DNA of 64,000 nt from Myxococcales bacterium (GCA_030681895.1 JAUXRI010000014.1:1-64000), one strand, 5' to 3'; shown: positions 37,236-50,273, counted from the stretch's first letter. Program-made: numbers and translations. The notes: a model not told the origin generated them from the sequence alone.

Positions 37236-38399
37236 TCAGCTCTTCAGCGCGGCGACGGCCTTCTCGGCTGCCTGGCGGAGGTTGTCGGCTGGCGTGATCT
37301 TCAGGCCAGAGTTCGCGAGGATCTGCTTGCCCAGCTCGACGTTGGTGCCTTCGAGGCGCACCACAAGCGGAATCTTGAGCTGCACTTCTTTCGCAGCCGC
37401 GACGATGCCCTCGGCGATGACGTCGCACTTCATGATGCCGCCGAAGATGTTCACCAGCACCGCCTTCACGGCAGGGTCGGCGAGGATCAGCTTGAACGCG
37501 GCGGTCACCTTTTCCTTCGTCGCGCCACCGCCGACGTCGAGGAAGTTGGCCGGCTCACCGCCGACGAGCTTGATGGTGTCCATCGTGGCCATCGCGAGGC
37601 CGGCGCCGTTCACCATGCAGCCGATGTTGCCGTGCAGCGAGATGTACGCGAGGTCGAACTCCTTGGCCTTCGCTTCGCGCTCGTCCTCTTCGGCGATGTC
37701 GCGCATCTCGACGACTTCCTTCTGACGGTAGAGCGCGTTGTCGTCGAAGGTCATCTTCGAGTCGAGCGCGACGATGGAACCGTCCTTCAAGCGCACGAGC
37801 GGGTTGATCTCGGCGAGGCCGGCGTCGGTCTCCATGTACGCGCGGTAGAGCGCGGTGCAGAACTTCACGAAAGCGTTGACCGAGTCGCCCGACAGGCCGA
37901 GGCCGTAGGCAAGCTTGCGGCCCTGGAACGCCTGGAAGCCGACGGCCGGGTCGACGGCCTCACGCAGGATCTTCTCGGGGTGCTTCTCGGCGACCTCTTC
38001 GATCTCCACGCCGCCTTCGGTCGACGCCATGAAGGTGATTCGGCTGGTCGCGCGATCGAGCGTGACGCCGAGGTAGAACTCCTTGTCGATGTCGAGGCCT
38101 TCCTCGATGTACAGCGTCTGCACCTTCTGGCCCTCAGGGCCGGTCTGCAGGGTCTTCAGCATCATCCCGAGGATCTTCGAGGCGTGCTCTTTCGCCTCGG
38201 CGGGGCTCTTCGCGATCTTCACGCCGCCGCCCTTGCCGCGGCCGCCTGCGTGGATCTGGGCCTTCACGACGGTGATCTTCGTGCCCAGTTCCTTCGCGGC
38301 CTTCTCGGCGTCATCGACCGAGCGCACGACGATGCCGCGCGGCACGGGGACGCCGTACTTCTTGAAGATCTGCTTGCCCTGATACTCGTGGATTTTCAT
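37236..38399 (-). CDS. sucC: Succinate-CoA ligase subunit beta
   Basis: 387 residues from ATG 38399, the expected length, with AGGAG upstream. ATP-grasp nucleotide-binding domain (residues ~1-240, [36 protein letters not shown]) and the subunit-contact domain ([32 protein letters not shown]). Divergent from the MYXO-CTERM gene at 38479, with 79 bases between. Confidence 0.97.
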   Translation of the reverse strand: MKIHEYQGKQIFKKYGVPVPRGIVVRSVDDAEKAAKELGTKITVVKAQIHAGGRGKGGGVKIAKSPAEAKEHASKILGMMLKTLQTGPEGQKVQTLYIEEGLDIDKEFYLGVTLDRATSRITFMASTEGGVEIEEVAEKHPEKILREAVDPAVGFQAFQGRKLAYGLGLSGDSVNAFVKFCTALYRAYMETDAGLAEINPLVRLKDGSIVALDSKMTFDDNALYRQKEVVEMRDIAEEDEREAKAKEFDLAYISLHGNIGCMVNGAGLAMATMDTIKLVGGEPANFLDVGGGATKEKVTAAFKLILADPAVKAVLVNIFGGIMKCDVIAEGIVAAAKEVQLKIPLVVRLEGTNVELGKQILANSGLKITPADNLRQAAEKAVAALKS

Positions 38400-38478
38400 T
38401 TCGACTCCTGACGATGGGACCTCGAAAACGCGCGCGGTCGTATCGACGAAACGGACGAATGTCTGCAAGATCGTTCCA

Positions 38479-40773
38479 GTGTCCTTCGTGATCACGTCGT
38501 TGGTGTGCGCTCAGCTCGTCTTCCCCACCACACCGACTGCGATCGAGTTCGGCGACGACCAGCTCCAACAGTACCCGGCGAGCGTGGGAGCGATCGCGTG
38601 GAAGGCCGATGGGGGCCTGGCGGCGATCTGGCTCGACGGCCGGCGCAGCCTGGGTGAGGCGGCCGTGGGGAACCGTGTCGATCTCTGGGGCTCGAAGCTG
38701 ATCGTCGACAACCCGGCACCGGTCGACCGCACCGGGTTGCTGTTGGCCACCCCTCCTGTGTTGGCATCGATCGAGTCTCCGGCGATCGCGTTCAACTCGA
38801 ACGTCGTCGCGATCGTGTGGATCGAGCGCCGGGCGGCGACTGCCACCGTTCAGTTGGCGATTGGCGACGAGAATGATCGCTCGATCCTCGCCGCGCCACG
38901 CGTCCTGGCGAGGTCGGGGGACCTGACGGGCGTCACGGTCGGCCCGGCGGGGAGCGGGTTCATGGTCGCGTGGACGGAGGGAACCCGGATCTGGTGGGCG
39001 CGGCTCGCCACGACGGGGCAACAAGAGAATTCCGGGAGTACCTTTGCGGCTGGCGTCCAGACGGTGGCGACGCCGCTCGTCGGAGGCGTCGTCGATGGCG
39101 GGGCAGCCTTCGCCTACAGCTCGGCGCCAACACCGCGGGCAGGCTTCTTCACTCACGATTACGTCTCGCCGACATCAGACGCGGGCAGCCTGTTCGATGT
39201 CTCGGGCGCCCTCGCCGGCATCAGCTTTCACAGTGGCACGCCGTCACTGATGCTGCGGATCAGTGGGGGCGTGCTTCAGAGCCGCCCGTCTTTGTTGTCG
39301 TTCACGACGGTGACCTCGACCCGGGCGCTCTCCGAGTGTGTCGTCGCTGGGAGCGAGGCCCTCACCGCGCTCGCCTACGTCGACCTCGTGAATGCCACCT
39401 CACAGGTCGGGTTCATCACGCCGGCCGGAACCGTGAATGTGATCGACGCGCCGCCGGCCGAGGCTGTGGCGGTGGCAACCAACTCGACTCATGGAGCCTA
39501 CCTGCGCCGGGCCAATGGGCTGTCGGTGCTGACGCGCATGCCGGCAAGCCCGACGCTCGAGCCGCCGACGGAGCTCAACTTCGCCCAGCCAACCCAGCGA
39601 GTGCCGAGCGTGGCGTGGCTTCCGGACGCGGGAGGCTTCGTGGTTGCACACGAAGAGCGCGGCACGACGACGATGGGCTCCGTGCAGACGTGGACGGGGC
39701 GGCTCGCGCTGGTGCGGCTCGACGGAGGGACCGATGATCTGGGCGCCACCGGCACTCCGCAGGTGTTCCCGGTTTTTCCGAGAGTCGTGGAGTGGGACGA
39801 GAACTCGGTCGGCGTCGAAGAGCAGGACCTCGCGAACCACACGCACCGCCTGTTGAGCACGATCACCGGAGTTCCGCCGCCGACGACCATCGGCGCGCGC
39901 GGCTGGCACTCAGCGGCCGGTCCACCGTTGCTCCGCTGGCGGGAAAGTGCACCGGGCGAGACGACGATCGACCAGGCGGTCGGCACGAGCATCGTGGCCA
40001 TCACGGAGCCGCGGTGTGTGACGACGGTGAATGGCAGACATCTGGTCGGTGGTTGGATTGGCTCGACGCTGCGGCTGTACGATGTGTTGGGGTTGGCCGG
40101 AAACTCCACCGCCATCGACGTGCCAGCGAACGTCGTCATGAAGGGCTCGGTGTGCGTCACGCGGGGGCGGGACGCATCGGAAGCGCTGGCGACGTGGAGC
40201 CAGGGCGACTTGATTCGAGTGCTGAGCATCGGCAGAGCCGATGCGGTTCGGGTGGTGATTCCAGGGCCGCCGGGAACCAGGACATTCGAGAACCCGGTCG
40301 CGACACGTCTCGGGTCGGGGGTGCTCGTGGTGTGGGAAACGCCGCCCGCGTACTCGACGATCGGAGCCGCCTTCATCGACGACTCGAGCCCGACGGTACA
40401 GGTGCCGGTGGTGCTGCACACGGGCGCTGACCTGGTCCGACACCCGACGGTGACCTCGGCGCCAGGCGGCCCTGCCCTCGTCGCGTGGCAGGAGTTCGAT
40501 GCAGCGCCCGGAGTCGGCGCGACACGCGTTCGAGCGCGCCTCGTATTTCCGCGGCTCGCGCCCGACGCAGCCGTCGATGCCGGGTCACCGGACGCTGGGC
40601 TTGTTGACGGCGGGAGTCTGGACGGCGGCGGTCAAGTCGACGCCGGCGACGCGATTCCGGTGCCGACGACGCTGACGTTCACTCCGTCATGCGGGTGTTC
40701 GGGTGGGCCCGGGGCACTCGCGCTCGTGCTGCTCGCGCTGTGGGCGCGAAGAGGTTCGCCGCGCACACGCTGA
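38479..40773 (+). CDS. MYXO-CTERM surface protein with repeated beta-type modules, 764 aa
   Basis: GTG 38479 gives a short signal-like N-terminus ([11 protein letters not shown]). The body contains repeating [18 protein letters not shown]- and [18 protein letters not shown]-type strands, as in beta-propeller-like secreted proteins with W-x-D/E-x-R motifs. The end is an Asp-Ala-Gly/Asp-Gly linker followed by SCGC, a hydrophobic segment and an Arg-rich stretch, a MYXO-CTERM signal. The protein at 42565-45333 has the same kind of plan, so the two may be paralogues. No enzymatic motif seen. Confidence 0.8.
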   Translation: MSFVITSLVCAQLVFPTTPTAIEFGDDQLQQYPASVGAIAWKADGGLAAIWLDGRRSLGEAAVGNRVDLWGSKLIVDNPAPVDRTGLLLATPPVLASIESPAIAFNSNVVAIVWIERRAATATVQLAIGDENDRSILAAPRVLARSGDLTGVTVGPAGSGFMVAWTEGTRIWWARLATTGQQENSGSTFAAGVQTVATPLVGGVVDGGAAFAYSSAPTPRAGFFTHDYVSPTSDAGSLFDVSGALAGISFHSGTPSLMLRISGGVLQSRPSLLSFTTVTSTRALSECVVAGSEALTALAYVDLVNATSQVGFITPAGTVNVIDAPPAEAVAVATNSTHGAYLRRANGLSVLTRMPASPTLEPPTELNFAQPTQRVPSVAWLPDAGGFVVAHEERGTTTMGSVQTWTGRLALVRLDGGTDDLGATGTPQVFPVFPRVVEWDENSVGVEEQDLANHTHRLLSTITGVPPPTTIGARGWHSAAGPPLLRWRESAPGETTIDQAVGTSIVAITEPRCVTTVNGRHLVGGWIGSTLRLYDVLGLAGNSTAIDVPANVVMKGSVCVTRGRDASEALATWSQGDLIRVLSIGRADAVRVVIPGPPGTRTFENPVATRLGSGVLVVWETPPAYSTIGAAFIDDSSPTVQVPVVLHTGADLVRHPTVTSAPGGPALVAWQEFDAAPGVGATRVRARLVFPRLAPDAAVDAGSPDAGLVDGGSLDGGGQVDAGDAIPVPTTLTFTPSCGCSGGPGALALVLLALWARRGSPRTR

Positions 40774-40835
40774 GGCGGTTCTGTTTGGCAAGCGCCTCTG
40801 CCAGAGTCCGCGCTCCTTCTGTGGGGGGTTCAGAC

Positions 40836-42254
40836 ATGTCAGGACGAGTCACGCGCGACGCGCCGATTACCCGTGCAAAGAAGACCGCTGCGACAGAAGT
40901 ACCGAAGCAACAGCCGGCAGTGATCGCAGCGCCGACGAAGGCTCCCGAGGACACCGTGGGGCCAGCGCGAAGGAAGGCGCCGGCCAACCTCACTGGTGGG
41001 CGCCACAAGGCCGTGAAGATCTCGATTCCGGGTCGGCCTGACATTGCGCCGCTCAAGGCATCCGATCTCTTGAAGTCGCTCGCGACAGGAGCGCTCGCGC
41101 AGAGCAGCCCGGCGACGGGAATCCTGGCGCCCGCCCCGTCGAGCGTGAAGGCCGAGACGCGCAACGAATTCACGCTCAAGTTCTCTCCAGCGATCACAGA
41201 TCAGAACTCGGCCCGTCGTGCTGTGTTTGGCTCAGACACCGTTCCTCCCGGGCTCTCGCTGGAGCGACGCGACGGCGGGTGGATGCTCCGTGTCGAGGCC
41301 GATCCTGCGAAGCAGGCGCCGAACAACCTGCGTTGGGATGCGTACCAGGCTGGCGTTCGGCCCGAACTGCAGGCGTATCTCTCGAAGAACCTGCCGGCGA
41401 ACCTGAACGTGCCGTCGCCGGGAAAGTCGGCTCCAGTGCTGGCCGAGTACGACGCTGATCAGCGGGCCAAGCAGGTGAAGGTGACGGGCTGGAGCAGCGG
41501 CATGGTGATCGCCGAGACGCTCAAGGGCCCGAAGATGATCGACACCACCTCGTTCGACGTCGACTTCGGGAAGAAGATGACCAAAGAGCAGGCGGCGCAG
41601 TTCTTCTGGGATCAGAAGAAGGTGCCGATGAACTCGACGCTCGAGGCGATGCCCAAAGGCAAAGAGCCCGCGTCACAGTGGCGCGTCACCCAGCCCGAGC
41701 AGTGGACGACCGACTCGCGCGCGAAGGGCATTCACCCCACCCTCGGGCTTCACCTGCTGAAGCAGACCAACGCCGCGAACCAGAAGATCCCCGAGTGGAT
41801 TGGGAGCAAGACACGCGCGGCGCTGGAGTCGAAGTCGCTCCCGCCGAAGGGCGTCGACGTGAAGCACCCGAAACCGGGTATCGCGGTGTGGCGCGAGGGC
41901 AACGGAGTGTTCTGGTACGACGAGAAGAAGAAGACCTTCGAGGCGTTCCCGAGGAAACCGGGCACGGGGCCTGGCACCGGCATGTGGAACAACTGGAACA
42001 CCAGCTACATCATGGAGAAGGGCATTTCCCCGCGTGAGGCCGGGCCGATGGTGGTCGCCGACATGCACGACACGAATCGGCAGATGTTGATGGCGTTCGC
42101 ACAGGCGTTGGCCGGGTCGAAGTCTCCCGAGCAGGGCGTGATCGCCGTCGCGGAGCAGGCGATGGACGTCGCTGGGAAGTTCGTCGATCACCCGATGCTG
42201 AAGGGGAAGGACGATCTCATCGAGGCAGCGCGTGAGGATGCGGCGAAGCGCTGA
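40836..42254 (+). CDS. Hypothetical protein, 472 aa
   Basis: ATG 40836 follows a GGGGGG-type ribosome-binding site. The first ~110 residues are low-complexity Lys/Pro/Ala. The rest is a globular domain with regular Trp/Tyr/Gly content (for example LERRDGGWMLRVEADP, WDAYQAGVRPELQAYL, GNGVFWYDEKKKTFEAFPRKPG and a helical end). No signal peptide or membrane segment. I do not recognise the family. Its N-terminal Pro/Ser/Lys-rich style recalls the unknown protein at 1452-2759, but no residue-level similarity was found by eye. Confidence 0.7.
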   Translation: MSGRVTRDAPITRAKKTAATEVPKQQPAVIAAPTKAPEDTVGPARRKAPANLTGGRHKAVKISIPGRPDIAPLKASDLLKSLATGALAQSSPATGILAPAPSSVKAETRNEFTLKFSPAITDQNSARRAVFGSDTVPPGLSLERRDGGWMLRVEADPAKQAPNNLRWDAYQAGVRPELQAYLSKNLPANLNVPSPGKSAPVLAEYDADQRAKQVKVTGWSSGMVIAETLKGPKMIDTTSFDVDFGKKMTKEQAAQFFWDQKKVPMNSTLEAMPKGKEPASQWRVTQPEQWTTDSRAKGIHPTLGLHLLKQTNAANQKIPEWIGSKTRAALESKSLPPKGVDVKHPKPGIAVWREGNGVFWYDEKKKTFEAFPRKPGTGPGTGMWNNWNTSYIMEKGISPREAGPMVVADMHDTNRQMLMAFAQALAGSKSPEQGVIAVAEQAMDVAGKFVDHPMLKGKDDLIEAAREDAAKR

Positions 42255-42564
42255 GGCTGACCCGCCCCGACGCCTGGAGCCGTGACTTGCGCGAGCTGAG
42301 AGAGAGCTGCGCTGTTGCGGGCATGCGAGTGAAGGAGCGGGTCAGGGCGCGGAACTCGAGGCCGAGCTGCGAGTCATCTCTGCCGCCCGGCTCGCGAGCG
42401 TTTGATCCCGAGGTGCCGCCGGGGACCCGGCACTGGAGGCAAGAGCAGTCACGCCTGCCGAGATGGGCCCGTCTTGGACCATCGGAACGAGTTCGAGGTG
42501 AGAGACATTCAGCCACACCGATGAACCGCGCCGCGTCAGCAACTTGAGACTCGACGACTCGCCG
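42255..42564. other. 310-base gap without a convincing gene
   Basis: Open frames exist on both strands, but none has a ribosome-binding site or recognisable domain. On the minus strand, 42542-42342, a short frame begins with LTRRGSSVWLN, which weakly recalls the FlbD family; it could be a decayed remnant. Otherwise nothing was seen. Confidence 0.5.
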
Positions 42565-45333
42565 TCACCGCTGTCGTTGCGCTCGCTGGCGCCGCCACGA
42601 AACGATGAGGAAGGCGACGAGAAGTTGGCCGAACGAGAATGCTCCCGGCGATGCGTTACAGCCGCAGGCGCGCGGGGTTGGGCCGAGCCCAGCAGGTTCG
42701 GGAATCGCCGGCGTCAGTCTCCCTCCGTCGAACTCGGGACCGCCGTCGAAGCCGGGACCGCCGTCGAAGCCGGGACCGCCGTCGAACTCGCGACCGCCGT
42801 CGAAGCCGGGACCGCCGTCGAACTCGCGACCGCCGTCGAACTCGCGACCGCCGTCCAGCCCGAGGCCGCCGTCGAGTTCAAGGCCACCTCCGTCGGCCCC
42901 AGCGTCCTGCCGGGCTCCTGCGTCGCGAGACAATTGTTGGCAGGCACCCATGCGACAGCTCCCGCCATCCTCACACGCAACTCCATCAACAGAAGCGGAC
43001 CATGAGCAGACGGCGCGAAACGGATCGCAGGACCCCACCAGACATCGCGTAGCGGGAACGCAGTCCTGAGCCGATGAGCAACCGGTCTCGCGAAGGTATT
43101 GGCCGAAGATCTCGCTCACTCGATCGTCCGGCCGCGCTCGCGCACCGACAAGAAGGACCGAGCCCTGGGCGACCTTCTCGGCACGGAGATTCGACCGACC
43201 CCCGTCCTGGTCATGAACGACGGGAGACAGATCAATCGGAATTCCGTCTGGCGTGGTGCGCGCCGAGAACAGCCCGCCGGCTTCGGTCCAGAAAAGGACG
43301 AAATTCGAGCCGTCGAAAACGAGTGCGGGGTTTCGCTGGGCAACGGACGCAGGCGCGGAGCGAAACGCGCCCGTCAGCGGGGCCCAGCCGCCGTCCGTTC
43401 CAGTCATGGTTCCAGCGATTCGGGTTACCCCAGCTTCGTCCTCTTCCCAGGCAACTGCGACTCCATGACCCGACGACGCCAGGGTTGGGAAACGCTGCGC
43501 GCGAGTGGACGGGCTCAGGACAATCCCTCCATCGTCCAGACGCCCCCCATCGAAGGCCATCCGTGCAGTGCGAATTCTCGGGGCAGCAGGTGGGCCATAC
43601 CACACAGCAGTAATTGACTCGTCAGTCGCGACGGCTCTGACCCCGTCAGAACTGAAGTAGTCCGGGCCGAAATCGTGTCGGGCTACGATCTGGCCTCGCT
43701 GGGTGAGGAAGGTCGCTTCAAGACCTGCGACGCGGCGCCAAATAAGAACATACGCACCACTGACCGAGACGAGGTCGCCCTGTGCTCCATCACCCAGATG
43801 AACTGTTGGACCCACGGTTCCGCCGTCGGAGTCGATTGGCCTGACGTAGATGTCCGAGAGAATCGAGTTCGAAAGTGGGCTTTCCCACGAGACGAGGAAA
43901 TCGCTGCCATTCGACGACGCTCTTGGGGACCTTGCTGGACGGAACACGTCGAACGGACTTCCGCTTCCTGGCACCAGATCGTTGACAAGCATTGCCCGCA
44001 CGGTTCCCTGTATGTCGTAGCGCGAGTCGTCGCGATCGTCGGACCACAGCACGAGCGTCTTCCCTGCCCCGTTCGCGATCGCCGGCTCGCCCTGTGAGTT
44101 GAACCGGAGCTGGATGGGGAACCCGGGGCGCGGCGACAGGGGTTGGGTGGTGGTAATCGGAACGGCGAATAGGACGCCTCCCCTGTACGCGCCGTTCTGC
44201 AGGATGAGCCGAGGTGTGAGCAGGAGGCTTCGCCCGGGGATGGCTGCGAGATCAAATGGGTCGCCTGCCGGCGGCAACTGAGTCTCGACCCTCGCTATCT
44301 GACCGAGTGGGCCGGTGGAGGACATCAGGACTGCGTCGATTGTGACGCTGTTACTGTGCCCCTGAGCTGCAATGACTATCGCGTTTGTGCCGTCAAACGA
44401 CGCACGCACATCGACCCCAGAGAGGCCAAGAGGCATCGGAGCCGCCCCGAGAACGCCCCCGTCTGTATCAACTCGTCGTGCAAGCACGCCCATCGACCCG
44501 CCCGAGAAGGATACGACGAAGTTGGTACCATCGGTCGTGAGCGCCGGAGGCTGCATCAGACTGTGCGTCGGACTGCTGATCAGAAGCGGTGGCTCATCGA
44601 CCGCGTTGCCCGTCGACAGAACTCTCGAGGCGCGAACGGGCGACGGTGACGACGACCACATCAGCCCCTCGTTCCACGCGACGAGGAAGCGAGTCCCGAG
44701 ACTCACGACCTGAGGTTGGTGACCGGCGTCGGTCACCATCCATGGCGTGACATCCGCAGCACCACCATCGGGCCACAGTCGCGTCGCGAACACCTCGCCC
44801 AGGTCCGTTCCCCATGTCACAAGGTACAATTCGCCATTGAACGCCACGCTGACTCCCTGTCCGACGCTGGCGCCAAGACCCAGCACCAGTGGTGTTGCGT
44901 CCTGGACATGACCAGACCCGGAAACACGAACGGCACTCACAACTCTGTCTTGCATCACCACCAACCAGTTGGCTCCGTCCCAAGCGACGTCGGAATCGCG
45001 GCCCACTCCGGTGGACATCGGAGGGCCAACACTGATGCCTACTGGCTCAAAGACCCCTCCATCGAACGAGACGCGCGTCACGGTGAAACGACTCTCTCGA
45101 TCCTGCGCAATCAGGAAGGTCCCGTTTGGTCCGGCGCTGGCGGAGCTATGGCCGAAGCCGTCGAGAAGATCTGGCTGGACCTGGGTAGGTTCGACCGGAA
45201 ATGGAGGGGACAGAATTGGTGCGTTGCTGAGACCGCTCTGAAGCCCCGCCGTGGGCTCCACCGGGCTTGCGTTTCGACACGTCGCCAACAGAGCAATGCC
45301 GATGCTCAAAGTGAGAATGGGCGGGCGGCGCAT
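42565..45333 (-). CDS. MYXO-CTERM surface protein, 922 aa
   Basis: Signal peptide at the start (ILTLSIGIALLATC, lipobox-like with Cys19). The body (about residues 40-700) has regular W/F-x-x-x-W and D-G-x-N/W repeats (DVAWDGANWLVVMQD, TLVLWSDDRDDSRYDI, GVAVAWEEDEAGVTRIAG). A Cys-rich cluster lies at ~730-785. A tandem Asp-Gly-Gly linker follows. The tail is CGC, a hydrophobic segment and an Arg cluster (WRRQRAQRQR). A lipobox-like N-terminus together with a MYXO-CTERM tail is unusual. The gene is slightly less GC-rich than its neighbours. Confidence 0.8.
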   Translation of the reverse strand: MRRPPILTLSIGIALLATCRNASPVEPTAGLQSGLSNAPILSPPFPVEPTQVQPDLLDGFGHSSASAGPNGTFLIAQDRESRFTVTRVSFDGGVFEPVGISVGPPMSTGVGRDSDVAWDGANWLVVMQDRVVSAVRVSGSGHVQDATPLVLGLGASVGQGVSVAFNGELYLVTWGTDLGEVFATRLWPDGGAADVTPWMVTDAGHQPQVVSLGTRFLVAWNEGLMWSSSPSPVRASRVLSTGNAVDEPPLLISSPTHSLMQPPALTTDGTNFVVSFSGGSMGVLARRVDTDGGVLGAAPMPLGLSGVDVRASFDGTNAIVIAAQGHSNSVTIDAVLMSSTGPLGQIARVETQLPPAGDPFDLAAIPGRSLLLTPRLILQNGAYRGGVLFAVPITTTQPLSPRPGFPIQLRFNSQGEPAIANGAGKTLVLWSDDRDDSRYDIQGTVRAMLVNDLVPGSGSPFDVFRPARSPRASSNGSDFLVSWESPLSNSILSDIYVRPIDSDGGTVGPTVHLGDGAQGDLVSVSGAYVLIWRRVAGLEATFLTQRGQIVARHDFGPDYFSSDGVRAVATDESITAVWYGPPAAPRIRTARMAFDGGRLDDGGIVLSPSTRAQRFPTLASSGHGVAVAWEEDEAGVTRIAGTMTGTDGGWAPLTGAFRSAPASVAQRNPALVFDGSNFVLFWTEAGGLFSARTTPDGIPIDLSPVVHDQDGGRSNLRAEKVAQGSVLLVGARARPDDRVSEIFGQYLRETGCSSAQDCVPATRCLVGSCDPFRAVCSWSASVDGVACEDGGSCRMGACQQLSRDAGARQDAGADGGGLELDGGLGLDGGREFDGGREFDGGPGFDGGREFDGGPGFDGGPGFDGGPEFDGGRLTPAIPEPAGLGPTPRACGCNASPGAFSFGQLLVAFLIVSWRRQRAQRQR
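42727..42888 (-). repeat. Tandem 18-base repeat (nine units)
   Basis: Units of the type GTCGAANNCGNGACCGCC (plus-strand view), 42727-42888, alternating two main forms, GTCGAAGCCGGGACCGCC and GTCGAACTCGCGACCGCC. They encode six-residue blocks (DGG with FDGG-like spacers) in the linker of the 922-residue protein. High identity between units shows a recent expansion, so the copy number probably varies between strains. Confidence 0.85.
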
Positions 45334-45460
45334 TTGACGACCATAGGCTCAGCGGCGTCGCGTTGTCTGGGGCACACGCCGGCGGAACTCCTGCGATGCG
45401 GAGCGGATCCTTCCTCGTGAGACTTCCGCAATCCTCGCGAACGGACGTGTAGCGAGTCAG

Positions 45461-46681
45461 TCAGGCAAGTCGGAATGAGCGCGAGACGACGGCGCTGATC
45501 AACTGACTCGCTCCGGCGACGGCGAAGACGGCGCTGTACGCCACCGGGCGATCGAACCCTGACGACAACGCGATCGCGGCAACCGCTCCCGCCACGAGGT
45601 TGCCGACGAACATGCCGAACGTGCCCGCCGCGTTCATCAACCCCATCGCAGACGCGCGCGCCTCGGCCGGCACCGCCTGGCTCACCAACGACAAGCTCGG
45701 CCCGTAGATCGCCGCCGACGCGACGCCGCCGACTGCCAGTACGAGCGGAATCCACTTCACGTCGAGCACCAGCAACGAGAAGAACATCAACCCGTACACC
45801 AGCGCTCCCAACGAGATCAGCGTGTAGCGATTGAACCGATCACCAATTCTCGTCAGCGGCACCGTCGCGATCGCGAACGTCACGAGGAACACCGTGAACC
45901 ACCGGCTCACCGTGCCATCGGGCACCTGAAGCACGTGAAAGGCAAACAGCTGCAGCGTCACGGTGAACGCTCCGACCGAGAAGCGCTCGAGGCCCACCAC
46001 CACCACCGGCAGCCGAACCCCCGGAGCCTTCCACACCGCCCTGCCCGACAGCTGCGACGACGCGCCATCAGGCAACACGCCGAACGCCGCCAGGCCCGCG
46101 AATACGCCGATCGCGCCGCCCACCAACAACGGGAGCGAGGGATCACCCTTCCCCAGGATCGCGCCGAGCGGAATTCCCACCACCAGCGCCAACACCACCG
46201 CGCTCCCGACCAGCCCCGTCGCCGCCGAGCCCGTCACCCGCCCACGCGCCGCGCCCATCAGAATCGACACCGCTCCGACGCTCGCCGCGCCCTGCACGAA
46301 GCGCAGCCCCAACATCACGCCGAGCGACGGCTTCAACGCCACCAGCGCGACCATCAGCCCATCGAGCAACGCCAGGCTCCCGGCGACGACTCGCCGTTTC
46401 CCGATCCGATCCGCCCAGACCGCCAACGCCGGCCCCACCAGACACGCGCCGAGCAGGTTCACCGCCATGAAGGCGTGAAACACCCACTCCTGCCCCGGCC
46501 AGCCTGACGCGACGAACGGCCGAATGACGGGGATCACCACCGTCGCCGGCATCATCGCGGCCATCACCGTCAACGCGATCGGCGCGGCGAACCGCACCTC
46601 GCGACGCAGCGACACGGGCGCGGGGCACTCCAACGGCTTGCCGTCGGCGCCAAGCTCGCTGGTCCTCACCTCAACGCCCAT
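45461..46681 (-). CDS. MFS transporter, 406 aa
   Basis: About 11-12 hydrophobic segments. The MFS loop-2 motif region is ALAVWADRIGKRRVVAGS (G-x-x-x-D-R-x-G-R/K-R-x-like), and a second copy-like segment is PLTRIGDRFNRYTLISLG. The GLMNAAGTFGMFVGNL segment is typical of drug or organic-acid carriers. Substrate not predictable. The gene is divergent from sdhC with 188 bases between. Confidence 0.8.
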   Translation of the reverse strand: MGVEVRTSELGADGKPLECPAPVSLRREVRFAAPIALTVMAAMMPATVVIPVIRPFVASGWPGQEWVFHAFMAVNLLGACLVGPALAVWADRIGKRRVVAGSLALLDGLMVALVALKPSLGVMLGLRFVQGAASVGAVSILMGAARGRVTGSAATGLVGSAVVLALVVGIPLGAILGKGDPSLPLLVGGAIGVFAGLAAFGVLPDGASSQLSGRAVWKAPGVRLPVVVVGLERFSVGAFTVTLQLFAFHVLQVPDGTVSRWFTVFLVTFAIATVPLTRIGDRFNRYTLISLGALVYGLMFFSLLVLDVKWIPLVLAVGGVASAAIYGPSLSLVSQAVPAEARASAMGLMNAAGTFGMFVGNLVAGAVAAIALSSGFDRPVAYSAVFAVAGASQLISAVVSRSFRLA

Positions 46682-46869
46682 TGACCTTCCTCTTATGGGG
46701 CTCGACCCCTGCCGACAACCCGCGCTGCATCACCGCTGCTGACAGGTCAGGGTGATTTTGCTGTTGGCCCGAGGGGCGTCCGTGGAAGAGGAGCGTGGCT
46801 GAGGCCCCCCGCGATGGGTAAGAGGCCGCTGTCAGTCGTCGAAGTCGAAGGAACTCCAAGGAGACGTGC
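46682..46869. promoter_or_regulatory. Divergent region between MFS transporter and sdhC
   Basis: 188 bases with no ORF. AAGGAG ends about eight bases before sdhC ATG 46870. TTGACC at 46681 has no good -10 partner. Probably holds the sdh promoter, but no boxes can be given. Confidence 0.3.
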
Positions 46870-47588
46870 ATGTCCGATGCTGCAGAACTGAAAGCGGGCG
46901 ACGGAGGCGAGAGCCTCATCGGCTCCATCGTGAAGTTCACGATGAGCTCGGTCGGCTCGAAGATCGTGATGGCCGCGACCGGCCTCGGCTTGTGGCTGTT
47001 CGTCACGGGCCACCTCGCCGGCAACCTGCTGGCCTTCGTCGGCCGTGACGCGTTCAACGCCTACGCCGCGACGCTCAAGGGCAACCCCTTGCTCCTGTGG
47101 GGCACCCGCACGGCGCTGCTCCTCGGCATTCCCCTGCACTTCTATTTCGCGGTGCGCTCGACCGCGATGAACAAGGCCGCGCGCCCCGTCGCCTACGCCT
47201 ACGCGAACAAGACGCCCGCCTCGATGGCCTCGAAGACGATGATCATCTCGGGTCTCGTGATCGCCGCGTTCTTTGCGTTCCACATCGCGCACTACACGCT
47301 TCGCATCGTCAGCGTCACCGACAGCCTGGGCCCCACGGGAGCGTTCAGCCCGTACGACATGCTCATTCAGGGCTTCAAGAACCCGCTCATCGCGGGCTTC
47401 TACATCGTCGGCCAGCTGCTCCTCGCGCAGCACCTGTCGCACGGCATCTACTCGCTCTTCCAGCACCTCGGGCTGTGGGGCAAACGGTGGACGCCGTTCA
47501 TCCGGAGCGCGGCGCTCGTCGTCGGCTACGGCCTGTGCGCAGCGTTCATCAGCATTCCCGTCTCTGTCCTCCTCGGAATCATCAAGCC

Positions 47589-47592
<4 letters not shown>
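46870..47592 (+). CDS. sdhC: Succinate dehydrogenase cytochrome b558-type membrane subunit
   Basis: 240 residues with about five membrane helices ([94 protein letters not shown]). Conserved His ([20 protein letters not shown] and QHLSHG) would bind two haems, as in the b558 family that passes electrons to menaquinone. A single membrane subunit replaces separate SdhC/SdhD. The stop overlaps the sdhA start (ATGA). Confidence 0.9.
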
Positions 47593-49498
<1,906 letters not shown>

Positions 49499-49499
<1 letters not shown>

Positions 49500-50260
49500 T
49501 GAGCGACAAGACCAAGACGTTGACGCTGCACGTGTGGCGTCAGAACGGCCCGAACGCTGCCGGCGAGATGAAGGAATACACGCTCGATGGCGTGAGCGAT
49601 CACATGTCCTTCCTCGAGATGTTGGACGTGATGAACGAGAAGCTGATGAACAAGGGCGAGGAGCCCATCGCGTTCGATCACGACTGCCGCGAAGGCATCT
49701 GCGGCATGTGCTCGATGGTGATCAACGGCAAGCCGCACGGCGGCCACAAGGGCGTCACCACCTGCCAGCTGCACATGCGGCACTTCCAGGACGGCGAGCA
49801 CGTCTACATCGAGCCCTGGCGCGCGAAGGCGTTCCCGGTGCTGAAGGATCTCGTCGTCGACCGCGGCTCGTTCGATCGCATCATCGCGTCGGGTGGCTAC
49901 GTCTCGGTGAACACCGGCGGCGCTCCTGACGCGAACGCCCTGCCCGTTCCCAAGACGGCCTCGACGCTGGCGATGGACGCGGCTCAGTGCATCGGCTGCG
50001 GCGCCTGCGTGGCGGCCTGCAAGAACGCCTCGGCGATGCTCTTCGTCTCGGCGAAGGTCTCGCACCTCGCGCACCTGCCGCAGGGTGAGCCCGAGCGGTT
50101 CGAGCGCGCGAAGAACATGGCGAAGCAGATGGACGCCGAGGGCTTCGGCACCTGCACCAACCTCTCGCAGTGCGAGGCGGCGTGCCCGAAGGAGATCCCC
50201 GTGCGCGTGATCGCCGAGTTCAACCGCGATCTGGTGAAGGCGAACCTGAAGGGAAGCTGA
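49499..50260 (+). CDS. sdhB: Succinate dehydrogenase iron-sulfur subunit
   Basis: 253 residues from ATG 49499. [2Fe-2S] cluster CREGICGMC with a later Cys (GVTTC); [4Fe-4S] [15 protein letters not shown]; [3Fe-4S] [17 protein letters not shown]. Carries electrons from SdhA to SdhC. Confidence 0.97.
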
Positions 50261-50273
50261 GACACGCCCTCGG

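Noticed and set aside
42342-42542. Minus-strand frame with LTRRGSSVWLN resembling FlbD
   Set aside because: Similarity is limited to about a dozen residues, there is no ribosome-binding site, and the rest is unlike the family. At most a decayed remnant.
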